Part shown: positions 1 through 7,621 of the stretch, in pieces
How positions within the stretch are numbered: position 1 is the stretch's first letter
Layout of the letters: every line of letters begins with the position of its first letter
Assembly: GCA_900552015.1 (NCBI GenBank)
Contig: URXY01000025.1
Location: 1-27,469, forward strand
Direction: 5' to 3'
Length of the DNA: 27,469 nt
Source: an uncultured Eubacteriales bacterium
GTDB taxonomy: Bacteria > Bacillota > Clostridia > Oscillospirales > Oscillospiraceae
Notes under the pieces: model-generated
The model's database searches: none
Told to the model about the DNA's origin: nothing
Seen by the model: only the letters and a program-made list of their open reading frames with translations
Program-made: the position numbers and the translations under genes

Positions 1-160
1 TGTGGCTCACGCCTTTGATACAGGTCATGCTGCTGCTGCGACTCACGCTTTTATGGGGTTCGTGCCTTTGGGATGCGTTCTGCGCTCTGTGCATGGGGGA
101 TGCGGCAGCGCAGAGCGGGCTTTTGCGGTAAGGGGTGACCCTTATGCAAGCGAGTAACTC
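1..160. other. Intergenic stretch downstream of ygfK
   Basis: No gene is seen. It holds a 6-bp hairpin just after the ygfK stop without a T tract and a CGCTCTG/CAGAGCG stem near 80-120. No clear terminator is present, so the ygfK transcript may continue out of the window. Confidence 0.4.
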
Positions 161-3112
161 TTACGCAAACAGGTAGGCGTACCGGTCACGGACGGTGACG
201 ATGAGCTTTTCCAGCTCCGCAGGCAGGCCGTTGCTGCCGGAGAGGTCGTACTCCTTGGGCTCCCCGAAGGTACGCACCTTCACCCGGTCGCCGCCCAGGA
301 ACAGGACACCGGCGTTGTGGGAATCCGCCATATCCTCCGCCGTCTGGAAGAGGGTGAACTTATCGTGGCAGGGCTCGGAGTGGTAGGGGCAGAACTGGGT
401 GCAGTTGCCGCACTCGTTGCACATTTTATCCACGTGCAGGATCTGGTGGCTGCCGTCGGCCATGGCAATGACCACGTTGGCCCGGTTGGGGCAGGAGTCG
501 GCGCAGTTTTCGCAGACGGTGGAGCACTGGAGGCAGCGCTCACCCTCGCAGGCGGCGCAGCCGCTCATCCGCAGGATACCCTTCTTGGCGATGGCGTCGG
601 CCTTGGTGATGTAGGCCTGCTGGGGGATATCGTAGGTATGGGGAGCGCCGATGACTGCCTCGGCGAACTGTGCGGCATCGGCAATGCCCTCCACCACCGT
701 AGCGGGGCCACGGCGGGCGTCACCGGCGGCGTACACGCCCTCCACATTGGTCCGGAAGGCGGGGCGGCCCTTGCCGTCCACCTCCACGCCGTTGGAGGTC
801 AGGAGGGCGCTGTCCACCTGCTCGCCCACGGCGGAGATCACCAGATCGCAGGGGATGTCCACATACTCGCCGGTGGCCACGGGGCTGCGGCGGCCGGAGG
901 CATCCGCCTCGCCCAGCTTCATCTTCTCGCAGCGCAGCACGCCGTCCTTCTGCTCCACCGGGGCGCACAGCTCGGCAAAGGTCACGCCGTCCGCCAGCGC
1001 CAGCGCCAACTCATGCTCGTCGGCGGGCATATACTTCCTGGTGCGGCGATAGACGATGGTGACGTGCTGGGCGCCGCTGCGCTTGGCCAGACGGGCCGCA
1101 TCCATGGCGGTATTGCCGGCGCCCACCACGGCCACATTGCCGCCCACGGAGATGTTCCCGGCCTTGACGCCCTTCATCCACTGGATGGCGCCGGCCACAT
1201 CGCCGGGGATGCCCAGCTGGCCGGGCTTCCATGCGCCCACGGCATAGAGAATGTGGGTATAGCCCATGGCCTTCAGCTCCGCCACGGAGGGGGCGGGAGC
1301 GCCGCAGCGAACCTCCACGCCGTACTTCTCCATCAGGGCGATGTCCTTCTGGATAGCCTCGTTGGTGATGCGGAAGGCGGGGATCACGTGGCGGGGGACG
1401 CCGCCCAGACACTGCTCCCGCTCGAAAATAGTGGTCTCGACACCGGCACGGCCCAGGAAATAGGCGGCGGCGATGCCGGTGGGGCCGCCGCCGATGATGG
1501 CGGCCTTCTTGCCGGAAACCTTAGCGGGCTTCTGGATGGAGGCCATGAGGGCCTCATAGCCACGCTCCGCCGCCACCAGCTTGGTATCCCGTATACGGAC
1601 GGACTCGTCGTAGAAATTCCGGGAGCACTTGGTCTGGCACCGGTGGGCGCAGATGGTGCCGGTGAGGAAGGGCAGGGGGTTCTTCTCGGTGATGAGCTTC
1701 AGGGCCGGGCCGTACAGGCCCTTGCGGACCAGCTCCACATATTCGGGGATATCCTGCTCGATGGGACAGCCGCCCTTGCAGGGAGCCGTGAAGCAGTCCA
1801 GCCAAGGCACCTGCTTGTCGCTCTTGCGGCTGGGCAGGGGCTTGATGGGCTTGACGTGGTGGAAGTCCGTGTGGCTGGCGGTGGACAGGTCACAGATGGC
1901 CTGCGTGTCCGTGCCGGAGAAGGGGCGGTAGGGCAGAGCCTCCACCTTCTCCACCATTTGCAGCAGGCGGTTGTAGCCGCCGGGCTTGAGGATGGTGGTG
2001 GCCACGGTGATGGGCCAGATCCCGGCGGCAAACAGCTTGTCGCAGTTGAAATACTCGGCGCCGCCGGCGAAGGAGATCCGCATCCTGCCGCCGAACTGCC
2101 GGGAGATGCGGTGGCACATCTCGATGGTCAGGGGGAACAGGCTCCGGCCGGACATATACATCTCGTTGTTGGGCAGCTCACCACGGGTGGTGTCCACGGG
2201 GAAGGTGTTGGAGAGCTTCAGGCCGAACTCCAGCCCGCAGCTGTCCGCCAGCTTCTGGAGCCGCTGGAACATGGGAACGGCGTCTGCCCACTGCAGATCC
2301 TCGTTGAAGTGGTGCTCGTCAAAGACGATGTAGTCATAGCCCATGGCGTCCAGCGTCCGCCGGGCAGTCTCGTAGCCCAAAATGGTGGGGTTGCATTTGA
2401 CGAAGGTGTGCAGGTGCTTTTCGGAGATGAGATAGCTGGCAATGCGCTCGATCTCATCGGGAGGACATCCATGGAGGGTAGAGACGGTGACGCTGCCGGA
2501 GACACGGGGGGAGATGGCGTCGATGAAGTCGCTTTCCGCCGGGAACAGCTCCTTCAGAACCTCCTTGCACTCACTGAAGATGGCGGTACGGCGGGCGTCC
2601 ATCATGCCGTCGATGTAGGTGTTCACCTTCTCGCCCTTGATGCCCTCCAGATCGTAGCCTACGGACATATTGAACACGAAGCCGTCGGGATCGCCCAGAT
2701 CGTAGACCTTGCTGAGAACCTTCAGGGCGCACCAGGCCTTGATGTACTCGTCCATGGCCTGCGGCACCGTCAGCTCCGTGGACCACTCCTGATTGTAGCC
2801 CTCGTCGTTGGCCAGAATGCAGGGGCGGGGGACGCAGGCGGCCAGATCGGCGCCGTCCATCTTCTGGACGGTCTTGACCTCGAAGAACCGTGCGCCGGCC
2901 ACATAGGCGGCGATGATGTTCTGAGCCAGCTGGCTGTTGGGGCCGGCGGCGGGGCCGAAGGGAGTTTCGATGCGCTCACCGAAGATGGGCAGGCTCTTGC
3001 CGGAGGCACGATAGGCCTTGTGGATGCCGAAGATCTCGCCGCAGTCGGCGTATTCGGTGACCACCCAGTTCATAAGGGAGCGGAAGGGGATGGGATACAT
3101 TTTTTCAGACAT
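161..3112 (-). CDS. ygfK: YgfK-type FAD/Fe-S oxidoreductase (putative selenate reductase subunit family)
   Basis: Predicted multidomain oxidoreductase of 983 residues, close to the usual family length of about 1,000. The N-terminal ~400 residues resemble a dihydroorotate dehydrogenase-like barrel. Near residue 438 a Cys-rich segment (CFTAPCKGGCP) starts a glutamate-synthase-small-subunit-like region, with an FAD fold (IIGGGPTG, ~536), an NAD(P) fold (VVGAGNTAMD, ~657) and the FAD-closing motif GVYAAGDARRG. The C-terminus has two ferredoxin-like Cys clusters (near 859 and 896, e.g. CNECGNC). The start at 3112 follows GGAGG at 7 nt. It lies 39 nt downstream of ssnA and is probably in the same transcript. 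In other bacteria ygfK and ssnA sit in clusters for selenium-dependent molybdenum hydroxylases and anaerobic purine or urate breakdown. The 'selenate reductase' name is historical; here it is more likely an electron-transfer partner in purine catabolism (inference). Confidence 0.9.
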   Translation of the reverse strand: MSEKMYPIPFRSLMNWVVTEYADCGEIFGIHKAYRASGKSLPIFGERIETPFGPAAGPNSQLAQNIIAAYVAGARFFEVKTVQKMDGADLAACVPRPCILANDEGYNQEWSTELTVPQAMDEYIKAWCALKVLSKVYDLGDPDGFVFNMSVGYDLEGIKGEKVNTYIDGMMDARRTAIFSECKEVLKELFPAESDFIDAISPRVSGSVTVSTLHGCPPDEIERIASYLISEKHLHTFVKCNPTILGYETARRTLDAMGYDYIVFDEHHFNEDLQWADAVPMFQRLQKLADSCGLEFGLKLSNTFPVDTTRGELPNNEMYMSGRSLFPLTIEMCHRISRQFGGRMRISFAGGAEYFNCDKLFAAGIWPITVATTILKPGGYNRLLQMVEKVEALPYRPFSGTDTQAICDLSTASHTDFHHVKPIKPLPSRKSDKQVPWLDCFTAPCKGGCPIEQDIPEYVELVRKGLYGPALKLITEKNPLPFLTGTICAHRCQTKCSRNFYDESVRIRDTKLVAAERGYEALMASIQKPAKVSGKKAAIIGGGPTGIAAAYFLGRAGVETTIFEREQCLGGVPRHVIPAFRITNEAIQKDIALMEKYGVEVRCGAPAPSVAELKAMGYTHILYAVGAWKPGQLGIPGDVAGAIQWMKGVKAGNISVGGNVAVVGAGNTAMDAARLAKRSGAQHVTIVYRRTRKYMPADEHELALALADGVTFAELCAPVEQKDGVLRCEKMKLGEADASGRRSPVATGEYVDIPCDLVISAVGEQVDSALLTSNGVEVDGKGRPAFRTNVEGVYAAGDARRGPATVVEGIADAAQFAEAVIGAPHTYDIPQQAYITKADAIAKKGILRMSGCAACEGERCLQCSTVCENCADSCPNRANVVIAMADGSHQILHVDKMCNECGNCTQFCPYHSEPCHDKFTLFQTAEDMADSHNAGVLFLGGDRVKVRTFGEPKEYDLSGSNGLPAELEKLIVTVRDRYAYLFA

Positions 3113-3151
3113 GGGGATTCCTCCTTATTGTGATATGGGGATGATGGGATA

Positions 3152-4495
3152 TCAATACGTTCTGTGGTTCAGGTCACCCCACAGCTTTTTGGCGGCTTCC
3201 AGAATGTGGGCGTTCTCTGCCTCCTCGTCGATGCCCACCAGCACACGGTCCTGCATCAGCACCTTGCCGTTTGCGATGGTGGTCTGGCACTGGCGGCCGG
3301 TCATGCCGAAGATCATGTGGCCGTCGATGTTCTCGTCGGAGAAGGGGGTGAAGGGCTTATAGTCCATGACGATGATGTCCGCCGCCGCACCGGCCTTCAG
3401 CACGCCCAGCGTGGCGGGGAAGTACTTCTCACCGATTTTGGCGTTGTTGCGGAACAGCATATCCGTCACCTCGCACCAGCCCACGTTGGGCAGGCAGTTC
3501 TGGCTCCGCTGGGAGCACAGGGCCACCTTGATGGACTCCAGCATATCGTTGGTATAGGCATCGGTACCCATGCCCAGCAGGATGCCCCGCTTGTGCAGTT
3601 GGATCACCGGGCAGATGCCGATGGCGTTGCCCATGTTGCTCTCCGGGTTATTCACCACCATGGTGTTGGTGTGCTGGATGATCTCCATCTCGGCGGTGTT
3701 GACGTGGATGCAGTGGCCCAGAATGGTCTTGTCCCCCAGAATACCGTGGTCCTGCAGCCGCTGGATGGGGCGGCGACCGTAGTTTTGCAGGGAGTCGTAC
3801 ACATCGTTCATGCCCTCGGACACATGGATGTGGTAGCCGGTGCGGCCGTTGTTGGCCTCCACCATCCGGTCGAAGGTCTTGTCGCTGATGGTGAACAGGG
3901 CGTGGCCGCCGAACATGGCCGCCAGCATGGGGTCCTTGTTCTTCTCACACTCGGTGATAAAGTCGGCGTTCTCCTGAATGGCCTGCAGGCACTTCTCCTC
4001 GCCGTCCCGGTCGGAGACCTCATAGCACAGACAGGAGCGCAGGCCTAGTCGCTTGGACTCCTCGGCAATGGTGTGGAGGGTGCCGGGGATCTCGCCGTAG
4101 GAGGCGTGGTGGTCGAAGATGGTGGTGACGCCCTGCTTGATGGAGTCCATGTACAGGGCCGTGGCGCTGGCCCGTATGCCGTCCATCATCAGCTTGCGGT
4201 CGATGGCCCACCACGTGCCGTCCAGCACCTCATAGAAGTTGGTGGGGTTGTTGCCCACGATGGACAGACCTCTCGCCAGAGCGGAGTAGATGTGGGTGTG
4301 GGCGTTGATGAGGGCCGGCATGATGACGCCGCCCTTGGCATCGATGCAGTGGGCGTCGGGGTACTTCCGGCGCAAGGCGCTCTCCTCACCTACCTCCACA
4401 ATCTTGCTGCCCTCGTAGGCCACGGCGCCGTGCTCGTAATAGCCCTTGCCCTCCGTGTCACGGGTGATGAGTCTGCCGTTGATGACCAGATTCAT
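3152..4495 (-). CDS. ssnA: SsnA-type amidohydrolase (purine/selenium-cluster aminohydrolase)
   Basis: Putative metal-dependent aminohydrolase of the amidohydrolase superfamily, 447 residues from the chosen start. Visible metal-site motifs are HTH at residues 66-68 (in NAHTHIYSALARG), YHIHVSEG, GHCIHV and MGTDAY, in the order expected for the TIM-barrel active site. The start at 4495 gives MNLVINGRLI, matches the family N-terminus and has GGAGG 7 nt upstream; an in-frame extension to 4567 would run through the leader terminator and is rejected. The gene is first in a two-gene unit with ygfK. Family context is selenium-dependent molybdenum hydroxylase and anaerobic purine degradation clusters, where SsnA resembles guanine-deaminase-like enzymes. 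The exact substrate is not shown by the sequence. Expression is probably controlled by the attenuator just upstream. Confidence 0.9.
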   Translation of the reverse strand: MNLVINGRLITRDTEGKGYYEHGAVAYEGSKIVEVGEESALRRKYPDAHCIDAKGGVIMPALINAHTHIYSALARGLSIVGNNPTNFYEVLDGTWWAIDRKLMMDGIRASATALYMDSIKQGVTTIFDHHASYGEIPGTLHTIAEESKRLGLRSCLCYEVSDRDGEEKCLQAIQENADFITECEKNKDPMLAAMFGGHALFTISDKTFDRMVEANNGRTGYHIHVSEGMNDVYDSLQNYGRRPIQRLQDHGILGDKTILGHCIHVNTAEMEIIQHTNTMVVNNPESNMGNAIGICPVIQLHKRGILLGMGTDAYTNDMLESIKVALCSQRSQNCLPNVGWCEVTDMLFRNNAKIGEKYFPATLGVLKAGAAADIIVMDYKPFTPFSDENIDGHMIFGMTGRQCQTTIANGKVLMQDRVLVGIDEEAENAHILEAAKKLWGDLNHRTY

Positions 4496-4529
4496 GATGT
4501 TTCCTCCTTTTATAATGTTTCCGTGTAAC

Positions 4530-4565
4530 AAAAAATGTTCCAAATCCCCGGAGGGGATCTGAAAC
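4530..4565 (-). terminator. Intrinsic terminator (attenuator) in the ssnA leader
   Basis: On the minus strand a 13-bp stem (two G-U pairs) with a 3-nt loop spans 4565-4537 and is followed directly by six T residues (4535-4530). It lies between the ssnA promoter and the ssnA ribosome binding site, only about 35 nt before the start codon. It therefore must be read through or prevented for ssnA-ygfK expression. Confidence 0.85.
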
Positions 4566-4641
4566 ACTCAAGCAACCGCCGAGTGATAGTTGCAGCCCGT
4601 GTGCGAGACACTTCCTTACAGCTACCAATCTGAATTATCAC
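4566..4641 (-). promoter_or_regulatory. Structured 5' leader of ssnA-ygfK, candidate riboswitch or attenuator aptamer
   Basis: The leader folds by eye into a stacked element. P1 is GTGATA (4641-4636) with TATCAC (4588-4583). P2 is GTAGC (4625-4621) with GCTGC (4596-4592). P3 is GTGT (4611-4608) with ACAC (4602-4599), closed by a 5-nt loop. The internal loops are asymmetric (10 by 3 and about 8 by 2). Competing pairings exist: GCAAC (4593-4589) with GTTGC (4576-4572) would break P2, and CACTC (4585-4581) with GAGTG (4569-4565) would break P1 and touch the terminator stem. That is the layout of a switch. I do not recognise the class; it does not match my memory of purine, THF, Moco, TPP or guanidine riboswitches. 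An unusual protein-binding attenuator is the alternative. Confidence 0.6.
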
Positions 4642-4645
4642 ACTC

Positions 4646-4674
4646 ATTCTACCCGAAAACGGCGCAAAATGCAA
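4646..4674 (-). promoter_or_regulatory. Promoter of ssnA-ygfK
   Basis: The minus strand carries -35 TTGCAT (4674-4669), a 17-nt spacer and -10 TAGAAT (4651-4646). Transcription would start near 4641-4639, at the 5' strand of leader helix P1. It lies between the upp terminator and the leader, so the ssnA unit is independent of upp. Confidence 0.7.
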
Positions 4675-4694
4675 CAGGAAATTCCACGGAAACG

Positions 4695-4734
4695 CCGAAA
4701 AATATCCGCAGGCATGGAATGTCTGCGGATATTT
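4695..4734 (-). terminator. Terminator after upp
   Basis: A perfect 12-bp stem (plus-strand arms 4700-4711 and 4723-4734) with an 11-nt loop. On the minus strand the stem runs into a short T tract. It sits about 50 nt after the upp stop codon. Confidence 0.75.
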
Positions 4735-4785
4735 CGGATAGAAAAGAGAAAATTGCTGAAAAAGCTTTCAGTTTCGCTGCGGGGT

Positions 4786-5427
4786 TTACTTGGTGCCGAA
4801 GATGCGGTCGCCGGCGTCGCCCAGACCGGGGACGATGTAGCCGTTCTCGTTCAGGTGGTCGTCCAGCGCAGCGCAGTAGATGTCCACATCGGGGTGGCGC
4901 TCATAGATGAACCTCACGCCCTCCGGGGCCGCCACCAGGATCATCAGCTTGATATTCTTGCAGCCCAGCTCCTTCATCTTGGTGATGGCCATGTCGGCGC
5001 TTCCGCCGGTGGCCAGCATGGGATCCACGATCAGCACGTCACGGCCGGCGATGTCCTTGGGGTACTTCAGGAAGTAGAAGTGGGGCTCCAGCGTCTCCTC
5101 ATCCCGGTACATACCGATGTGGGCCACACGGGCAGAGGGGACCAGCGTCAGGATGCCGTCCTCAAAGCCCAGTCCGGCCCGCAGGATGGGGACGATGGCC
5201 AGCTTCTTGCCTGCCAGCACAGGCGCCTCGTAGGAGCAGATGGGGGTCTCGATGGTCCGGGTGGTCATGGGCAGGTCACGGGTGGCTTCGTAGGTCAGCA
5301 GCATGGCGATCTCGCCCACCAGTGCCCGGAAGTCCTTCACGCTGGTGTTCTTGTCACGCATCACCGACAGCTTGTGCTGTACCAGGGGATGGTCCACAAT
5401 GTGCAGGGTGGGAAACTGATTGCTCAT
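4786..5427 (-). CDS. upp: Uracil phosphoribosyltransferase
   Basis: Cytosolic salvage enzyme converting uracil and PRPP to UMP. At 213 residues it is of normal family length. The PRPP loop DPMLATGGSA (residues 135-144) and the C-terminal uracil-binding stretch YIVPGLGDAGDRIFGTK are intact, as is the PILRAGLGF segment near residue 80. The start at 5427 follows GGAGG at a normal distance. It lies 32 nt downstream of tsaB on the same strand, with no terminator or clear promoter between, so it is probably the last gene of a tsaE-tsaB-upp transcript. It ends at a clear terminator. Confidence 0.97.
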   Translation of the reverse strand: MSNQFPTLHIVDHPLVQHKLSVMRDKNTSVKDFRALVGEIAMLLTYEATRDLPMTTRTIETPICSYEAPVLAGKKLAIVPILRAGLGFEDGILTLVPSARVAHIGMYRDEETLEPHFYFLKYPKDIAGRDVLIVDPMLATGGSADMAITKMKELGCKNIKLMILVAAPEGVRFIYERHPDVDIYCAALDDHLNENGYIVPGLGDAGDRIFGTK

Positions 5428-5459
5428 AGTCTTGTCCTCCGCATATAAAAATTTTCAAA

Positions 5460-6173
5460 TCAATCCAAAGTGATCTTCAGGCCCTTGGCCAGCCGCTCCC
5501 GCTCTGCCTGACTCAGCCGCAGGTAGACCGGAACCAGATCACGGGCGGATACTGTTTCGCCACGGGCGGCCATCTCCTCCGCCGCCAACGCCACGCCCAC
5601 GGCGTTCTGCATCACCAGCTGGGCCGGGGCCATGCGGCAGGGGATGCCCGCCTCGGAGAGAAAGCCGCTGCACAGAGCGGCGCCGTCTCCCACCACCAGC
5701 TTGGGCCGGGGGTCGCCTTGCAGCTCCTCCGCCAGCTGGGACAGGGCGATGGCCCGGTCGGGGGTCAGCCGGGTGAGCTGCCCGCCTTCGGCGGCGAATA
5801 CGGCGTTATAGACCTGACTGCGCCGGGCGTCCATGGAACAGACGATGAGCCCGTCCATATGCCGCAGGTTCTGGGCCATGGCCTCCAGCGTGGACACACC
5901 GCAGCAGGGCTTGTCCGCCGCCCAGGCCAGCCCCTTCAGGGCCGATACCCCGATCCGCAGGCCGGTGAAGCTCCCCGGCCCCGCCGCCACCGCCAGCAGA
6001 TCCATGTCCGACAGCGACTGCTCGCTCTCCCGCAGCATGGCATCCACCAGCGGCATCAGGGTGCGGCTGTGGGTGAGTCCGGTGTTCTGATAGGTATAAG
6101 CCAGCACCACGCCGCCGTCGGTCACGGCAGCGGATACGCTTTTGGCAGAGGTCTCCAGAGCCAGTATCTTCAA
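5460..6173 (-). CDS. tsaB: tRNA t6A biosynthesis protein TsaB
   Basis: ASKHA-fold partner of TsaD in N6-threonylcarbamoyladenosine (t6A37) synthesis on ANN-decoding tRNAs. Visible marks are the N-terminal KILALETSAKS and the conserved GPGSFTGLRIG (from residue 65). The best start is TTG at 6173, giving 237 residues: it overlaps the tsaE stop (TTGA, sharing 6171-6172), is preceded by a GGGGGTGA-type ribosome binding site, and puts the family N-terminus at residue 2. The longer in-frame ATG at 6245 would add 24 unrelated residues inside tsaE. The overlap points to translational coupling with TsaE, which acts in the same pathway. Confidence 0.95.
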   Translation of the reverse strand: MKILALETSAKSVSAAVTDGGVVLAYTYQNTGLTHSRTLMPLVDAMLRESEQSLSDMDLLAVAAGPGSFTGLRIGVSALKGLAWAADKPCCGVSTLEAMAQNLRHMDGLIVCSMDARRSQVYNAVFAAEGGQLTRLTPDRAIALSQLAEELQGDPRPKLVVGDGAALCSGFLSEAGIPCRMAPAQLVMQNAVGVALAAEEMAARGETVSARDLVPVYLRLSQAERERLAKGLKITLD

Positions 6174-6598
6174 AATCCCGTCACCCCCGTTATGGTGATG
6201 CGCCGTCCGTTGTCCTCGCCTTCCAGCCGGCGGATGTCCACCCACACGGTGTCCTCCGGCAGGGCCTCGGCCACGTTCTCACTCCACTCCACGGCGCACA
6301 CGCCGCCACGGTCCAGATAATCTTCCCACCCGATATCAAAGAGGGCGTCGGCATCCGGCAGGCGGTACATATCGAAGTGGAACAGGGGGATGCGCCCCTG
6401 ATACTCGTTGACGATGGTGAAGGTGGGGCTGGTGACACGGTCCCGGCAATCCAGCCCACGGGCCAGACCACGGGTGAAGGCGGTCTTGCCCATGCCCAGC
6501 CCGCCCCGGTAGGCGACGACCGTGCCGGGGGTCAGGGCGCAGCCCAGCCGGCAGCCCAGCGCCTCCGTCTCGGCGGCGCTGTGGGTGAGATGCTCCAT
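6170..6598 (-). CDS. tsaE: tRNA t6A biosynthesis ATPase TsaE
   Basis: Small P-loop ATPase that drives turnover of the TsaB-TsaD complex in t6A formation. The Walker A motif GGLGMGKTA is at residues 32-40, followed by the family SPTFTIVNEY segment (57-66) and FHFDMYRL. From the ATG at 6598 the product has 142 residues, typical of the family. That ATG is 8 nt from GGAGG, whereas the ATG at 6604 is only 2 nt from it, and upstream ATGs extend into the promoter. The gene is first in a tsaE-tsaB-upp unit and divergent from ksgA. Confidence 0.95.
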   Translation of the reverse strand: MEHLTHSAAETEALGCRLGCALTPGTVVAYRGGLGMGKTAFTRGLARGLDCRDRVTSPTFTIVNEYQGRIPLFHFDMYRLPDADALFDIGWEDYLDRGGVCAVEWSENVAEALPEDTVWVDIRRLEGEDNGRRITITGVTGF

Positions 6599-6629
6599 GT
6601 CCATCGCCTCCTGTCCTGAAATCGATTCA

Positions 6630-6658
6630 TTATAGCACACATCCCCCCGGTTGAAAAG
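6630..6658 (-). promoter_or_regulatory. Probable promoter of tsaE-tsaB-upp
   Basis: The minus strand carries a perfect -10 TATAAT with a weak -35 TTTTCA at a 17-nt spacing, about 35 nt upstream of the tsaE start. Confidence 0.55.
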
Positions 6659-6692
6659 GGCAAACTTGCCCAAGGGTAGGGGGAATGTAGGC

Positions 6693-6721
6693 TTTACCTT
6701 TTTACGCTCCTGTGCTATACT
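6693..6721 (+). promoter_or_regulatory. Probable promoter of ksgA
   Basis: TTTACC (6693-6698), a 17-nt spacer and TATACT (6716-6721), about 40 nt before the ksgA start. It is divergent from the tsaE promoter. Confidence 0.6.
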
Positions 6722-6759
6722 GATACATGATGTGCAACCATACGAAGGGAGGGCGGCCC

Positions 6760-7620
6760 ATGAACCTGTGTGACCGCAATGAGATACAGGAGCTGCTGCG
6801 GCGTCACGGCTTCCGTTTTTCCAGATCCATGGGGCAGAACTTCCTCATTGAAAGCTGGGTGCCGGAGGATATCGCCGCCGCCAGCGGCGCCGACCGACAG
6901 ACCGGCGTGCTGGAGATCGGTCCCGGCATCGGCCCCCTGACCCAGCAGCTGGCCCGGCGGGCGGGAAAGGTGGTATCCGTGGAGCTGGACCGGCGGCTCT
7001 ATCCCGTGCTGCGGGAGACGATGGCGGACTTTGACAACTTCACCCTGCTGGAGGGGGACGCCATGAAGCTGCCTCTGCGGCAGACGGTGAAAGAGCAGTT
7101 TTCCGGTCTACGGCCCATTTTGTGTGCCAATCTGCCCTATAACATCACCACACCTTTCCTTACCGCCTGCGTGGAGGCCCAGTGCTTCGACAGCCTGACG
7201 GTGCTGATCCAGAGGGAGGTGGCCCAGCGCATCTGCGCTGCCCCCGGTACGGCGGACTACGGGGCCTTTACCCTGCTGATGCAGTACTATACCCAGCCGG
7301 AGCTGCTGTTCACCGTTTCCAACACCTGCTTCCTGCCGGCCCCCAAGGTCACCTCGGCGGTGATCCACTGCCGCAGCCGCAAGGCTCCGCCGGTGGAGGT
7401 GTGCTCCAGAGAGATGCTGTTCCGCACCGTCCGGTCGGGCTTTGCCCTGCGGCGCAAGACGCTGGTGAACTCCCTGCAGACGGCCTTCCCCCTGCCCAAG
7501 GAGCGGCTGACGGAGATCGTCGTTGCCTGCGGGCTGGATCCCTCTGTGCGGGGAGAGCGGCTGGGGCTGGCGGAATATGCCCGGCTGGCGGATGCGCTGG
7601 CGGCGGAAAAGGAGGGGTGA
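6760..7620 (+). CDS. ksgA: 16S rRNA dimethyladenosine transferase KsgA/RsmA
   Basis: SAM-dependent enzyme that dimethylates two adjacent adenines near the 3' end of 16S rRNA during small-subunit maturation. The product has 286 residues. Visible motifs are GQNFL (25-29), the SAM-binding LEIGPGIGPLT (51-61) and the catalytic NLPYNIT (124-130). The C-terminal helical domain is complete. The start at 6760 is preceded by GGGAGGG; an in-frame ATG at 6727 lies close to the predicted transcription start and has no ribosome binding site. The yesL-like gene begins 2 nt after the stop and takes its ribosome binding site from the end of ksgA. Confidence 0.97.
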   Translation: MNLCDRNEIQELLRRHGFRFSRSMGQNFLIESWVPEDIAAASGADRQTGVLEIGPGIGPLTQQLARRAGKVVSVELDRRLYPVLRETMADFDNFTLLEGDAMKLPLRQTVKEQFSGLRPILCANLPYNITTPFLTACVEAQCFDSLTVLIQREVAQRICAAPGTADYGAFTLLMQYYTQPELLFTVSNTCFLPAPKVTSAVIHCRSRKAPPVEVCSREMLFRTVRSGFALRRKTLVNSLQTAFPLPKERLTEIVVACGLDPSVRGERLGLAEYARLADALAAEKEG

Positions 7621-7621
7621 G

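Noticed and set aside
317..3133. 938-codon open frame on plus opposite ygfK
   Set aside because: It is an antisense shadow of a GC-rich gene: low-complexity Gly/Ala/Val/His composition, no domain, no ribosome binding site, and ygfK on minus is unambiguous.
4566..4641. Known purine, THF, TPP, Moco, fluoride or guanidine riboswitch in the ssnA leader
   Set aside because: None of the sequence landmarks I remember for these classes is present, so no class name is given.
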